From: Pararge aegeria
Taxonomy: Eukaryota; Arthropoda; Insecta; Lepidoptera; Nymphalidae
Direction of reading: 5' to 3'
Assembly (NCBI RefSeq): GCF_905163445.1
Contig: NC_053187.1
Span: 12,710,001-12,774,000, forward strand
Length of the DNA stretch: 64,000 bases
Shown piece by piece: positions 24,613-36,400 of the stretch (its first letter is position 1; each line of letters begins with the position of its first letter). Under the pieces are notes generated by a model that searched no databases, was not told the DNA's origin, and saw only the letters and a list, made by a program, of their open reading frames with translations. The translations under genes and the position numbers were made by a program.

Positions 24613-25346
24613 AGAATTCTGTCGTGAGATAATTTTCCTTCCTTAATAACATTCGGAATACTGTATTTCAAATAATATTGGACAATGATTAGAGTGCATA
24701 CAGCGTTTAAGTACCAGCGACAACGGTATACTGTGCCACTGTGTGGATGTAGCAATCGGGCGAGTATAGTATTGATTTTCTTTTATTATTTATACTAATC
24801 AACACTAAGTTTTTTTTTAAAAAATCGTTACTTATATACTAACAATCTATAGATAGAAATGTCTGAAATAAATGATATCTGTATCTATTGTTAAGTGTAT
24901 CAAACAAAAGCCCCCTTCGAAGTCCGCTATTGTGTCGGGCAACTACGGAACCTGCACTGTGCGTGGTCAAACACGCACTTGACCGGCTTTTTCAATCGTA
25001 TCGATGGTTTCCCATAGCATTTTGTACTGTTATTTATTTGATTGGCAATTTAGAGCAATTGGTTCTGACTAGTACTTCGCCAACATATTTTATACTAGCT
25101 ATTCCCCACCGTTTCACCCGCGTGAACTGTATGAAGGTCGTAATGACATGTTATAGTAGTGTATGCATTCGTATTTGCATATTGGCCATTTCTTAAAACT
25201 GCTATTTATTTGTAATTCCTCACGGATCCGGGCGTTTTTTTAGGTAATGATGAGTACTTTTATTATGTAGTGCATAATTTTTATGACAATAGTTTTCTCA
25301 GCGCATGCCATTAAATTTTATAGGCAAAATTTTATACGCTTAGGAT

Positions 25347-25620
25347 AAAAAAATAATAAATAAAAAATAAATATACTACGACAATACACACATCGCCATC
25401 TAGCCCCAAAGTAAGCGTAGCTTGTGTGATGGGTACTGAGATAGCTGATGAATATTTTTTATCAACATAATACACATAAATACTTATAATATACAGATAA
25501 ACACCCAGACACTGAAAAACATTCATGTTCATCACACAAATACTTTCCAGTTGTGGGAATCGAACCCACGACCTTGGACTCAGAAAGCAGGGTCGCTGCC
25601 CACTGCGCCACTCGGCCGTC
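25347..25620 (-). repeat. tRNA-headed SINE, family A, full length
   Basis: Same structure as the copy at 23850-24115; the head ends ACTCGGCCGTC. Confidence 0.82.
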
Positions 25621-25639
25621 GGTTTTTTTTATTTTTTTT

Positions 25640-25835
25640 TTATTTTGGTATTTATGTATCAACACTCTTGGCACTATCCCGTTCTCTTGCTATAAGTTCT
25701 ATCTACAAAGGTTGCCTGTAAGAGATTGCTTGCAGCAATAAGGCCGCCTTTGCATGTCTACATTGTGTGTCCTCCTTACTGTTTCTTTTCCTGCATGTTA
25801 TACGTGCAATAAAGTGTTTCTTCTTCTTCTTCATT
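25640..25835 (+). repeat. Dispersed repeat with (CTT)n tail, copy 1
   Basis: TTTGGTATTTATGTATCAAC through GCAGCAATAAGGCCGCCTTT to GTGCAATAAAGTGTTTCTTC and CTT repeats. Almost identical to 31250-31452. Confidence 0.65.
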
Positions 25836-25894
25836 TATGTAGATAACAGTCCTGTTGGTAGTAAGTTGTTTTTTTTAAATTTCCTTATTTCTCT

Positions 25895-26062
25895 TAAGTT
25901 AGCCATTGATTGCAATCTCATCTGCTGGTAAGTGATGATGCAGCTAAGATAGCGGGCTAACCTGTTAGGGGTATGGCAGTTACATTCAACCCATACCACT
26001 AATCGGTTTTAAAGCGACATCGTACCAGAACGCTAAATCGCTTAGCGGCACGTTTTTGTCGT
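25895..26062 (+). repeat. Dispersed repeat family D
   Basis: GATTGCAATCTCATCTGCTG then GGTAAGTGATGATGCA and CCTGTTAGGGGTATGGCAGT, ending near CTAAATCGCTTAGCGGCACG. Common form in this window; class not recognised. Confidence 0.55.
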
Positions 26063-27175
26063 GTCTTTGTATTTGTAGCATGTTCGACTATTGATCACAA
26101 TGACGTTTCGATTCGCAGATGAAGCTTAACATTTTGAGGTATAAGGATATATGGACTTTATTAAAAAAAACCCGCCAAGCCATATTAGAGCAGTCTGGTG
26201 AGTTTGTGCTCTGAATTCAACTCTCAATAATACATAATTAGTAATCAACAAATATAACGCAGAAACAACAGGGTGTCTTATCGTTAAAAAGCGATTTCTG
26301 CCAGGCAACCTAGCAAATGACAAGTTAATCGTCGAATTTTATAATATATGTTGACAACTTCAGCTACTTTTCAAAGTGTTATTTCGTATTTACTCCTTAT
26401 TCGACTCTCACATATAGTGTCAATACTGTGAATGTAACATAAATGGTTACGAGCAGGAACAAACATGTAAATACGAATAGAATGAAGTTGTATCATTTGA
26501 TTTCACGAGCTAAGCAGTTATTCTGTCACGCTACGCAAATAAGTTTAACCATGTTATTCGAATTATATACATATTTCAGTAGTGAAATGTTATCATTACC
26601 TACTTCTTCTATTAACAGTTACTAATTTGCAAAAAAAAACACCGCAGTATTGAATTCTGAGGCCTGGGATGATTATTATCCATACTATTAAGTAATGAAA
26701 GTGTGTTTGTTTGTTTGTTTGTCCTTATTTTATGACCTAACTAAGCAATCGATCGACTTGATTGTTGGCGTCAAGTTAGTTGAAATGACGGAAAGTTACA
26801 CAGGCTACTTTTTTATTCCAGGAAAACAAATAGTACTCACGGGATTTGTACAAAAACTGTAATAAACGCTGACGAAAAACGTGGAATAGCTAGTTTATCT
26901 ACGGTTTGACTCTTGATGAAGTTGTTTCTCGCGAATTCAATCACTTTTGTGTAGGTTTCCTTCAATCTCGCTGGGACCTTTGAATTTCCTAGATTAAAAA
27001 GTAACCTGTGTCCTTTCCCAGAATGCGGTGAAAAGGTACTAGACAACAATAGGTATAAACTGGAACTAATACTATCAGTAAAGATACATGTCAAAAGACA
27101 GTAAAACTGGCTAGGATTTCATAGAAATTGAAAAATGAGGGATTTCGTATAAAATTACTATTTCGCTATTTATTC

Positions 27176-27233
27176 GCGAAAAATCCCGGAAACTAGCCTT
27201 AATATTACATTTCTAGTTTCCGGGATTTTTCGC
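27176..27233. repeat. Perfect 21-bp inverted repeat
   Basis: Arms 27176-27196 and 27213-27233 (GCGAAAAATCCCGGAAACTA G) with a 16-base loop. Confidence 0.8.
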
Positions 27234-27420
27234 TAATACTTTTTCGCCATCTAAAGATCAACATTTTTTTAAGACACATACCTACAGTTTCTGGTACATT
27301 TATGCATGAAGGACCATTTTGTAATCGCTGGTAGGTAAAGCAGCTGGCTAGCTCTTTTCCTTCTGGCAACGCAATTTGGGCTAAAAACTTACGTTATCAA
27401 AAAAAAAAATACAACGTGAA

Positions 27421-27505
27421 ACCGAATTACGAAATAATGTTGAAGGATGCATAAGTATATTTCATAAGGAATCACCCTGTAGAAATATTAAATTCAAAGA
27501 AGAAG
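27421..27505 (+). repeat. Family H left-end fragment
   Basis: ACCGAATTACGAAATAATGT and TTCATAAGGAATCACCCTGT, matching the start of the copy at 37547. Confidence 0.5.
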
Positions 27506-28382
27506 AACTTGTATAAAGGTTTAAAGTTTTCACGGTTAATTTATTTTTTGCATTATACATCACTTTAAGTATACTTTTAATCATGCATGCCAGGGATTGG
27601 AAAAGAAACGGTACTCGATTTTTATAAAAGAGGTAATTAATTTGTTTACCAGAAAAAACTGTTTCTGTTATAGTAGTATAGTAATATACCAATTATTGTA
27701 AAAATAAAGTAGGTATAACGATGCTGTCAAAATAAATGTTTACTAATAAATCAATCCTGTTAGAAATTTCTAATGATAATACGGTATGTATTTATGTTAA
27801 AAGCTTTCCAAACCAGTGATGGGTGCGTAACTTAATGTAATTCAAAAATGACTGTTAAAGTTCTTAGTTTATTTATCAGTTTTTTTTTAATGAAATTTTA
27901 TTTAGTTACTTGTCAGGTTAAGCTGCATATAATAATCTCAGTATGGTACATGTAATATTCCTAATCCAAGATTATGTGTAGATTTCTCTAGTATTTTCTT
28001 ATTAGGCTTTTTTTAAGGTCTGCAAATCTATGAATATAACCTCCTTGGATACATAATAGCTCTAAAACCAACGTTTCCTCATGGTTTTCACTTAATTAAT
28101 AGTCATAGATTCTTGTTAAACTCATTAGCATGTTGTGTTAAAATGTTATTTTCTCTATTTAGCAGCACATATTCAAAACCACCAGCCATTGGTCAGCTTG
28201 GTAGACTGCTAAATATAAAAATATTATATGGCCTACTTAAATGTTCTTCTCATTGAGATAAGACCCTTTCCTTTTAGTGGGCTGTTAAGGGGTTGGTGAT
28301 GATGATGGTGAAAGAAGCATATTTATTTTGCTATACAAACGAATTCGAAACATTCTAAGTGTTTCCTTATTTTTTTTTTTTT

Positions 28383-28625
28383 TACGACAATAAACACATC
28401 GCCCGCTAGCCCCAAAGTAAGCGTAGCTTGTGTTATGGGTACTAAGATGACTGATGAATATTTTTATGAATTATATATACCTAAATGCTTCGAAAATACA
28501 TATAAACACCCAGACACTGAAAAACACTTGTGCTCACCACACATACATTTTCCAGTTGTGGGAATCGAACCCACGGCCTTGGACTCAGAAAGCAGAGTCG
28601 CTGCCCACTGCGCCAGTCGGCCGTC
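28383..28625 (-). repeat. tRNA-headed SINE, family A, inserted in another repeat
   Basis: Full head with boxes A and B on the minus strand. It splits an older repeat whose unbroken copy is at about 37547-37870. Confidence 0.8.
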
Positions 28626-28784
28626 AATGACAAGCTTATGACAACCCTTTTGAAGAAAAAAGACTTACGCGCACATAGTATCTAAGCTACGCAACGCGTA
28701 CTTAATAAAGTGACAGGAGCCACATGATTTTAATTTTTCATCTGATGTTAGGGCTGTATCTGATTTCATTCCGTAAAACTATAA

Positions 28785-28913
28785 TAAATATAAATAAATA
28801 TACTACGACAATACACACATCGTCATTAAGCCCCAAAGTAAGCGTAGCTTGTGTTATGGGTACTAAGATGACTGATGAATAATTTAAGAATAATATACAT
28901 AAATACTTATAAA
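28785..28913 (-). repeat. Family A SINE, 5'-truncated
   Basis: Only the 3' half remains (tail and body); the tRNA head is absent. Lies in the same older repeat as the copy at 28383. Confidence 0.7.
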
Positions 28914-29379
28914 AACAAATGGCAAAAAAAACTATGGCAGTATGGTTTACTCAAAAACTATTAGGTTTTCGGTTTTACAGAAGTCTCAGAGAGCAGAGTT
29001 GGTTCCTTATAAAAATATTAGATCATATACATATATACGTTGGGTATCCATGTAATATTAGATTATATACATTGGCATTTGAAATTATCTTATTCTCCTT
29101 AAGATTAAAATGACGCAAATATTTCAGCAGCACTTGTCAGAGTGCTTTGATGTTATCATAACCAACATCTCAGAATAATCAGTATTAACAAGCTCGTCTC
29201 TCTCCTTCATCTTTTAAAGGACTAATCATTAAATTAATTAGAAAATACGAGAAAGAGGCTACGAATGTTTGTGTCTAATGAGCAACGTAAGCAAGTATTT
29301 GTTATGTTTGTCTGTTTGTTTTTTTTTAAATAATAATGGAAGGGCCAAGCCGATGACCCAACTGATAATAAGTAGAAAA

Positions 29380-29470
29380 CATTGACTATAAAAAGAGCAA
29401 CACTTAGCAGGGCATGCAAAGTGCTGTTTCCTTCAACCTGAGGCATTGATGTTTGATAAATAAGATTCAG
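29380..29470 (+). repeat. Family C fragment
   Basis: GAGCAACACTTAGCAGGGCA then CAACCTGAGGCATTGATG. Confidence 0.45.
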
Positions 29471-29664
29471 AGACATTCGGTAAAGCCCGACAACCCGTAT
29501 TGGACCAGCGTGGTGGGTCTATCTATAGAACCAGTGCGTAGCAGACATAAATAGGTTGACGGTGAAGATAAGTAAAAGACTAAAGTATTGATATCGATGC
29601 TAGAACGTCGTCAAGTTTGACTAGACTATCTTACTCAGGTGTATTGTCTAATGTCATTGACTAA

Positions 29665-29710
29665 ATATGTGCGAAAGCCTTAAATAAGTATTTAAGGCTT
29701 TCGCACATAT
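29665..29710. repeat. Perfect 22-bp palindrome with 2-base loop
   Basis: ATATGTGCGAAAGCCTTAAA TA, loop AG, then the exact inverse. Confidence 0.8.
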
Positions 29711-29719
29711 CAACTCAAC

Positions 29720-30650
29720 ATCGACTTAAATAAGAGCATTGAAATGTAACGATTCCTGTATTAAAAAGGTATATTTTGCAAATTGTGATCAAGGAAATAT
29801 TAATATTTTAAAGAACAATAATTATTATTGCGCGATCATTTACGTTTTGCTCACGCCTCACATGATATACGAGTAGCTTACATTAAGTCGAGTCGGTGTT
29901 GAGTCGATACCATGAGTGAATGCCTTGAAACTCTAAGTTCCTACCGTTATATGCAAATAAAAGTCTTCCACATTATTGGCTAAAAGCAATCAATATTATA
30001 AAAATGGACCCTCGAATAGATTAACATATATTTTTTCGAAATTGCCGAAGAATATTCAGATTTCTCCAATTTTCTCTTCGAAGTTAGGTACTCTATTAAA
30101 ATTCACGTGGACGATATTGAATATTTCGAACCCGCTGGTTGTCAGGCAGAATGCATATGTATGAGAGCTGTTGTTTTCTGCTGGTACTTAATGTTTGTAT
30201 ACTCATTATTTTGCCTTTGTTTAAAAATAATTGGTTTCATAAAATTGCTCACCATTATAAAATGAATTGATTTTTGCATACTTACGTAACGTTTTTTGTG
30301 TTTATATTCTATTTTTGTTTGCTATACTCGTTTTTGTATTACTCACTTATGTCAAAAGTTATTAATGGTAAAACCCGCATAACCTCATTGCGGAAGCGTA
30401 GCTAGATTATCTATTAAGAGATAGGTGGCTTGTTTCTTGCAGTGGAAGATAGACAAGTTAAGTTAAGTTAAGACAAATAAAGTATTGTCAATGGGGCCGA
30501 AGACTTCAACTTCGATTTGAAACTATTTTACCAATGTGTCTCGTCCGCCCCTTGATTCCTATGTTATTTTGTAGAAGTATTTGTGTCACTGACATTGATT
30601 TAATAGAGATTAACTAAGATATATTTCGTGTCAATATTTTATTTTGTTTC
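29720..30650. other. Unassigned intergenic sequence
   Basis: AT-rich; no coding exon or known repeat. From about 30660 a LINE-like tail leads into the hairpin at 30851. Confidence 0.35.
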
Positions 30651-30850
30651 TTGCTTAGCTTATATTCTTTTGATAAAATTCAGCTGTTGGTCTGGGCTAA
30701 AAGTGTCCTACGCCCGTTGACAGAGTGCAAGTTCTGTGCAAAAATTCGTCAAAATCGATTCAGCTCTTAAATCGTACGTAGACGACATGGGTTTTTCTTT
30801 ATTCCGCACGGCTCTCGGGTTCTTTGGATAAAAAGTAGTTTCTGGGACAA

Positions 30851-31096
30851 AAAGTATCCGGGGCTAGTATATATACATCATGAATATACATCAATTTCAC
30901 TATCTTAAGAATTTATATATATATTCATGGTTGAGTGGTTGAAAAAGTAGTAAGGTAGTTTAAAAAATGAACTTTGTCTGTTAATTTTTTAACCTGTGTT
31001 CCGCTCAACCACTCAACCATGAATATATATATAAATTCTTAAGATAGTGAAATTGATGTATAATCATGATGTATATATACTAGCCCCGGATACTTT
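30851..31096. repeat. Near-perfect 92-bp inverted repeat (hairpin)
   Basis: Left arm 30851-30942 (from AAAGTATCCGGGGCTAGTAT to TTGAGTGGTTGA) returns inverted at 31005-31096 with a few small differences and a 62-base spacer. A transcript across it would fold into long double-stranded RNA. Confidence 0.75.
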
Positions 31097-31249
31097 TTTT
31101 ACCACACAATTTCGCATTTATATACTCGTTATAATCCACGCAGCACCACTGTGTACAATCACTGCTAAAAATATTTCACAGTAGTAACATTAGTCTAAAC
31201 TCTAAATCCTATATTTAAAAAAACAGTTAAGGCCCACTTGTACATTTTG

Positions 31250-31452
31250 GTATTTATGTATATCTATCAACACTCTTGGCACTATCCCGTTCTCTTGCTG
31301 TAAGTCCTATCTACAAAGGTTGCCTGTAAGAGATTGCTTGCAGCAATAAGGCCGCCTTTGCATCTACATTGTGTACTGTATACTCCTTACTGTTTCTTTT
31401 CCTGTATGTTATACGTGCAATAAAGTGTTTCTTCTTCTTCTTCTTCTTGTAT
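31250..31452 (+). repeat. Dispersed repeat with (CTT)n tail, copy 2
   Basis: Same sequence as copy 1 with a few small insertions; it ends in six CTT units. Confidence 0.65.
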
Positions 31453-31867
31453 TCAACCTCATCCTTCATGTTCCTCTCTTTTTGTTTCTTATATAAATTC
31501 TTGATTTGGTGTACAAATAAAGTGTTATAATTATACCTATAATCCTGTCTTATAAGAGAGGTCCATATCAGTGGCTTGTTGATTATGCAGCTCACGATAA
31601 CGATGTTAGGTATTCGGTTAGGCAAGTATGTACTCAAGAAACTAATAGGTGAAATTTAATCAAACTCTAAAACGGACACAATAGACATAGAGACTTCGGA
31701 GAATACAATGCCATTCAATTATATTGAGTTGACAATACTCAGGGATAGGGGTACAAAGAGCCTAAATAAACCAAATCCAGTCCACCCGTTGGTTCTTGAA
31801 TGTCATTCCTTTCAACGTAATACTGCTGAGTCAAACATCAAACCAATTTGCTTTACGTTTTTGGTAA

Positions 31868-31871
31868 GGTT
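31868..31871. repeat. Target-site duplication GGTT, left copy
   Basis: Matches 37140-37143 after the 3' LTR. If the LTR is taken to end one base earlier, the duplication reads AGGTT (5 bp). Confidence 0.8.
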
Positions 31872-32471
31872 TGTAGCCTACTTCCTTACATTCACACTTA
31901 CACACATACACACAGCACTTATATATATATCATATTATTTACAATATTAGTATCTATTTACACAACATATTAAACACTATATTATACACCATATTATACA
32001 CCATATTATACATACATAATATTAAACAGTATCAATATTACACGGCATTCAAATCGTGCAATGGAAACACGCGCGATCGCTTCCTTAAACTCGTTTCACA
32101 TACGCACACAAGCGCGCGTCGGCCACCGGCCGGGCGCGCGCGCCGTTTCTGTGGAACTTTAGTATGATCTCGATACTTTACGCAACACCTGTGTCGCTTG
32201 TCACTTATCGTCATCGCTCTGCCATATGTTCGTCTATTACCGCTAATCTTTGCTTACAACTGTCACTCTATACTCCTTCTGCTTATTTTTTATGGTGTTT
32301 ATCTTCTTCTGCCTATTTCTAACTTCTGTGCTTGTGTTTACTGTGTACCTATCACCGTGTGAACATTAAACGGATTTATCATTGGACTACTTGTTTTCGT
32401 GAATCCCATAGAAGGTATTTATTAGAATAATTATATATAACTAACTATAGAAGAAGACAACAACCACCATA
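31872..32471 (+). repeat. 5' LTR
   Basis: Starts TGTAGCC and ends ACCACCATA. Contains a TATA-like TATATATATA run near its start, a short CG-rich block at about 32119-32143 and an ATTAAA at 32365-32370 that could serve for polyadenylation. The exact end is ambiguous by one base (an A shared with the target duplication). Confidence 0.92.
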
Positions 32472-32473
32472 AC

Positions 32474-32487
32474 TGGTGACCCCGATC
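32474..32487 (+). promoter_or_regulatory. Primer binding site (tRNA-Trp type)
   Basis: TGGTGACCCCGA, two bases after the 5' LTR, is complementary to the 3' end of insect tRNA-Trp including CCA; the match stops after 12 bases. Use of tRNA-Trp agrees with the CsRn1/Kabuki group. Confidence 0.75.
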
Positions 32488-32497
32488 AAACACAAAG

Positions 32498-33400
32498 ATG
32501 AGTGATAGCAGTGATTCCGTAAAGACGGTAGGATCGCGAAAAGATACCGCGCATGTTACTACGCGACGTATGCAGCGAGCGCGCGTTTCCACTGAACGCG
32601 AGAAAAATGACGTCCGTCATTTAAAAATTAAAGTTCCTCCATTCTCAGCCGAGGATCCAGAACTTTGGTTTGCCTTACTGGAAGGTCAATTTGGAAGTCG
32701 TGACGTCACTGACGACTATTTAAAATTTACTCACGTCACAAATAATTTGGATTTGCAGTACGCGAAGACCGTGAAGGATATTATTGTCAACCCCCCGGTG
32801 AATAACCGCTACGATAAGATTAAAACCGAATTAATCAAGCGACTTTCGGCTTCTCACGAGAAAAAGGTGAAGCAATTACTCACGCATGAAGAACTTGGGG
32901 ATAGAAAGCCTTCACAATTTTTAAGGCATCTCCAAGACCTTGCTGGCCCATCCGTTCCTGAGGATTTCATACAGTCAATATGGAGCAATCGCCTGCCGCA
33001 CAACATTCAGACTGTACTGGCATCCCAAACGACTCATTCCCTCGAACAGCTGGCAGACCTGGCAGACCGTATACAGGACCTGACCTCATCGGGTACTATC
33101 GCCGCAGCGTCTTGCAGCCCACATGCGTCCCATCAGTCGGACGAGATTGCAGAGCTTAAGAAGATGGTGCAGCAGCTCACGTTGAAATTGGACGAGCATA
33201 CCCGAGCATCATGTTGTTCCGCCGGTCGTTCTAGATCGCACGAACGACGTCGTATACCACCACGACAGAGAAGCCGTTCAAACTCGAGCTACAAGAGGTA
33301 CCCCGTATGCTATTACCACAACAGGTTCGGGGCAGAGGCCCGCAGATGCGTAAAGCCCTGCGACTTCAAGAATGCGGAAAACTCCAAGGGCAGTCGCTAA
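32498..33400 (+). CDS. gag: Retrotransposon Gag polyprotein
   Basis: 300 aa, starting at the first ATG after the primer site. An Arg/Lys-rich start is followed by a capsid-like region (LWFALLEGQF, then the SLEQLADLADRIQ motif common in Gag of this group). There is a helical stretch and an Arg/Ser-rich basic tail. A nucleocapsid knuckle begins CYYH: Cys-X2-His-X9-Cys-X3-Cys. This spacing, not the usual CX2CX4HX4C, marks CsRn1-type elements. It overlaps the pol frame, which lies at -1, by at least 94 bases. Confidence 0.92.
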   Translation: MSDSSDSVKTVGSRKDTAHVTTRRMQRARVSTEREKNDVRHLKIKVPPFSAEDPELWFALLEGQFGSRDVTDDYLKFTHVTNNLDLQYAKTVKDIIVNPPVNNRYDKIKTELIKRLSASHEKKVKQLLTHEELGDRKPSQFLRHLQDLAGPSVPEDFIQSIWSNRLPHNIQTVLASQTTHSLEQLADLADRIQDLTSSGTIAAASCSPHASHQSDEIAELKKMVQQLTLKLDEHTRASCCSAGRSRSHERRRIPPRQRSRSNSSYKRYPVCYYHNRFGAEARRCVKPCDFKNAENSKGSR

Positions 33401-36400
33401 TGGCGACAGACGATTGTCCCTCATCATCAGGTCGCCTCTTCGTCATGGACCGCAGCACGAATACCCAGTTCCTGGTGGATACTGGCAGTGACCTTTGCGT
33501 CTACCCTCGTTCTGCGCTTCGGGACCGTCGAGCCAAAACAAACTTTGAGCTTTGTGCAGCGAATGGAACTGTTATTGACACTTTCGGCTTTATAAACCTT
33601 AATTTAAACTTAGGCTTAAGGCGCGACTTTCCTTGGCAATTCATTGTGGCTAATGTAACAAAACCAATAATTGGCGTTGATTTTCTTAGCTTTTATAATT
33701 TAATAGTAGATTGCCGCAATCAACGCCTAATTGATAATACCACTTCTTTGTCTTGTAATGCTTCTTTTGCTCAATCTGATCTTTTTTCTGTTAAGGTTTC
33801 GACAGGTGACACACGTTTTCATGATGTACTGAGTAAGTTTCCAGAAATCACTCGACCTTCAGGCACGCCCGTGATTCCAAAGCACAATACAGTACACCAC
33901 ATCAGAACCACGCCAGGACCTCCTATCTCAGGTACCCCTCGGAGACTCGCACCTGATAAACTCAAAATTGCCAAACAGGAATTCGAGCTTATGCTTAGTA
34001 ATGGCACAGCTCGTCCTTCTGAGAGCCCTTGGGCTTCACCCTTGCACCTTGCACCTAAGAAGGACAACGGCTGGAGACCTTGCGGGGACTATCGTATGCT
34101 TAACGCAAGGACTATCCCAGACCGTTATCCTATTAAGCATATCCACGATTTTTCCCACAATATTGCTGGTTGCACTGTCTTCTCAACAATAGATCTGATG
34201 AAGGCCTATAACCAAATCCCTGTTTTCGAGGCCGATATTCAAAAAACCGCAATTACCACTCCATTTTGCTTGTACGAGTTTCCCTTCATGACTTTCGGTT
34301 TGAGAAACGCAGGTCAAACATTCCAAAGGTTTGTTGATGAGATGACGCGAGGCCTAGAATTTTGTTACGCTTACTTGGATGACTTCTTGGTGTTCTCCAA
34401 GGACGAGACCGAGCACGAAGCCCACCTTCAGATACTTTTCACTCGCATGAAGGAATATGGCGTCTTGGTCAACACCTCAAAGTGCGTCTTCGGAGCATCC
34501 GAAGTAACTTTTCTTGGTTATCGTATATCAGCATCCGGCACCAAGCCTCTGGAAGCCAAGGTGCAGGCTATTAACGACTTTCCTGCACCCAAGACAGTCA
34601 AAGAGCTCAGGCGATTTCTTGGAATGCTTAACTTTTACAGGCGATTTTTACCTCACTCTGCCTCCATCCAAGCACCCTTGAACGCCTTATTGACTGGCAA
34701 TGTTAAGGCATCTCAATCAGTCAACCTGACTGGTGATACCCTGCTAGCGTTTAACCAGTGCAAGAAGAGTCTCGCTAATGCAGCATTACTCGCACACCCA
34801 GATAGTCAGGCCGAACTCGCTCTGGTAACAGATGCTTCTGACCTGGCAATGGGTGCGGTACTGCAGCAACTAAAAGACCAAATCTGGCAACCATTGGCAT
34901 TTTTCTCACGAAAGTTGAGCCCCTCCCAACAAAAATACTCACCTTATGACCGCGAACTCCTAGCTATATACGAAAGCATCAAACATTTTCGTCATATGCT
35001 GGAGGCAAGGCATTTCGTAGTATACACCGACCATAAGCCGCTCAGTTGTGCTTTTAACGAAAGGAAAGCTAACTGTTCGCCTCGACAATATCGTCATCTC
35101 GATTACATCTCGCAGTTCACCACCGATATAAGACACATTTCGGGTAAGGACAATGTCGTCGCCGACCCACTGTCACGTATCGAAGAACTGCAGATGCCAA
35201 TCGACTTAGACGTGCTGGCTGCGTCGCAAGCTACTGATCGAGAGTTGACTCAAATTCTAGAAGGTGAATCATCACTCCGTCTGGAAAAATTAAAAATCCA
35301 TGGCTCTCGTACCGAACTTTATTGTGACGTCAGCACTCCCTCACCCAGGCCCTTTGTCCCCAAACTTTTGAGGAGACAAATATTCGACAGCTTTCATAGT
35401 CTCAGCCACCCAGGCGCTAACGCCTCAGCCAAGCTGATTGCTGAGAGATTCGTCTGGCCTGGTGTGCGCAAAGACTGCCGAGCTTGGTCTCAGCAATGCT
35501 TGGCCTGTCAACGCGCCAAGGTTAATCGTCACGTGTCATCTCCATTGGGCACGTTCGATCTTCCCCGCGCCCGATTTGCCTTCATTCACGTCGACATTAT
35601 TGGCCCCATGCCTATTTCACAAGGCTACCGCTACTGCTTTACCGCTGTGGATCGTTTCACACGTTGGCCCGAAGTCGTACCTATGGTGGATATGACAGCG
35701 GAAACTGTCGGAAGAGCACTGATATCGTGGATATCGAGATTTGGATGTCCAACAGATATTATCACCGACAGAGGGCGACAGTTTGAATCTTCACTTTTCC
35801 AATACCTTGGCAAAGCAATTGGATTCAAACACCGCCGAACAACAGCATATCATCCTGCGTGTAACGGCCTTGTCGAACGATTCCACAGGCAGTTAAAAGC
35901 GGCAATAATGTGCCATGCTGACGTGAATTGGGTGGATACGTTACCTTTGGTGCTGTTAGGAATTAGAAGCGCATTTAAAGATGACCTACAAACGTCATCA
36001 GCCGAGTTGGTCTACGGTGAGCCCTTACGTTTACCCGGAGAATTTTTCCAGGCAACAGTCCCTCACTCCACCGATATATCGGACTTTACCACTCGGTTGC
36101 GCCAACTAACATCAAAACTACAACCTACACCTGCTTCTCGTCATAATAAACACAAAATATTCATATATAAAGACTTAACTTTGTCTAGTCACGTATTTTT
36201 AAGGGACGATGCATTGCGTGGTTCTTTGCAGCCTCCTTACACCGGCCCCTACGAAGTACTAGAACGTGGTGACAAAACTTTTAAAATTTTAGTAAAGGGC
36301 AAGAGTGTTACTGTATCCATCGATCGACTCAAACCGGCCTATATGCAGACTGACCCATCTCCCAACCCTGCCACTACCCCAATTACCCCCGGTAATCCTA

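Larger units (their letters stand above)
26100..28260. other. Mostly unassigned intergenic sequence
   Basis: Apart from the hairpin at 27176 and a family H fragment at 27421, no gene or repeat is recognised. Confidence 0.35.
28310..28990 (+). repeat. Family H copy split by two SINEs
   Basis: Left part 28315-28370, middle 28626-28784 (ACGCGTACTTAATAAAGTGA) and right part from 28916 match 37620-37870 once the SINEs are removed. Confidence 0.55.

Noticed and set aside
33819..35828. Secondary open frames on both strands inside pol
   Set aside because: Shadows of the pol coding sequence.
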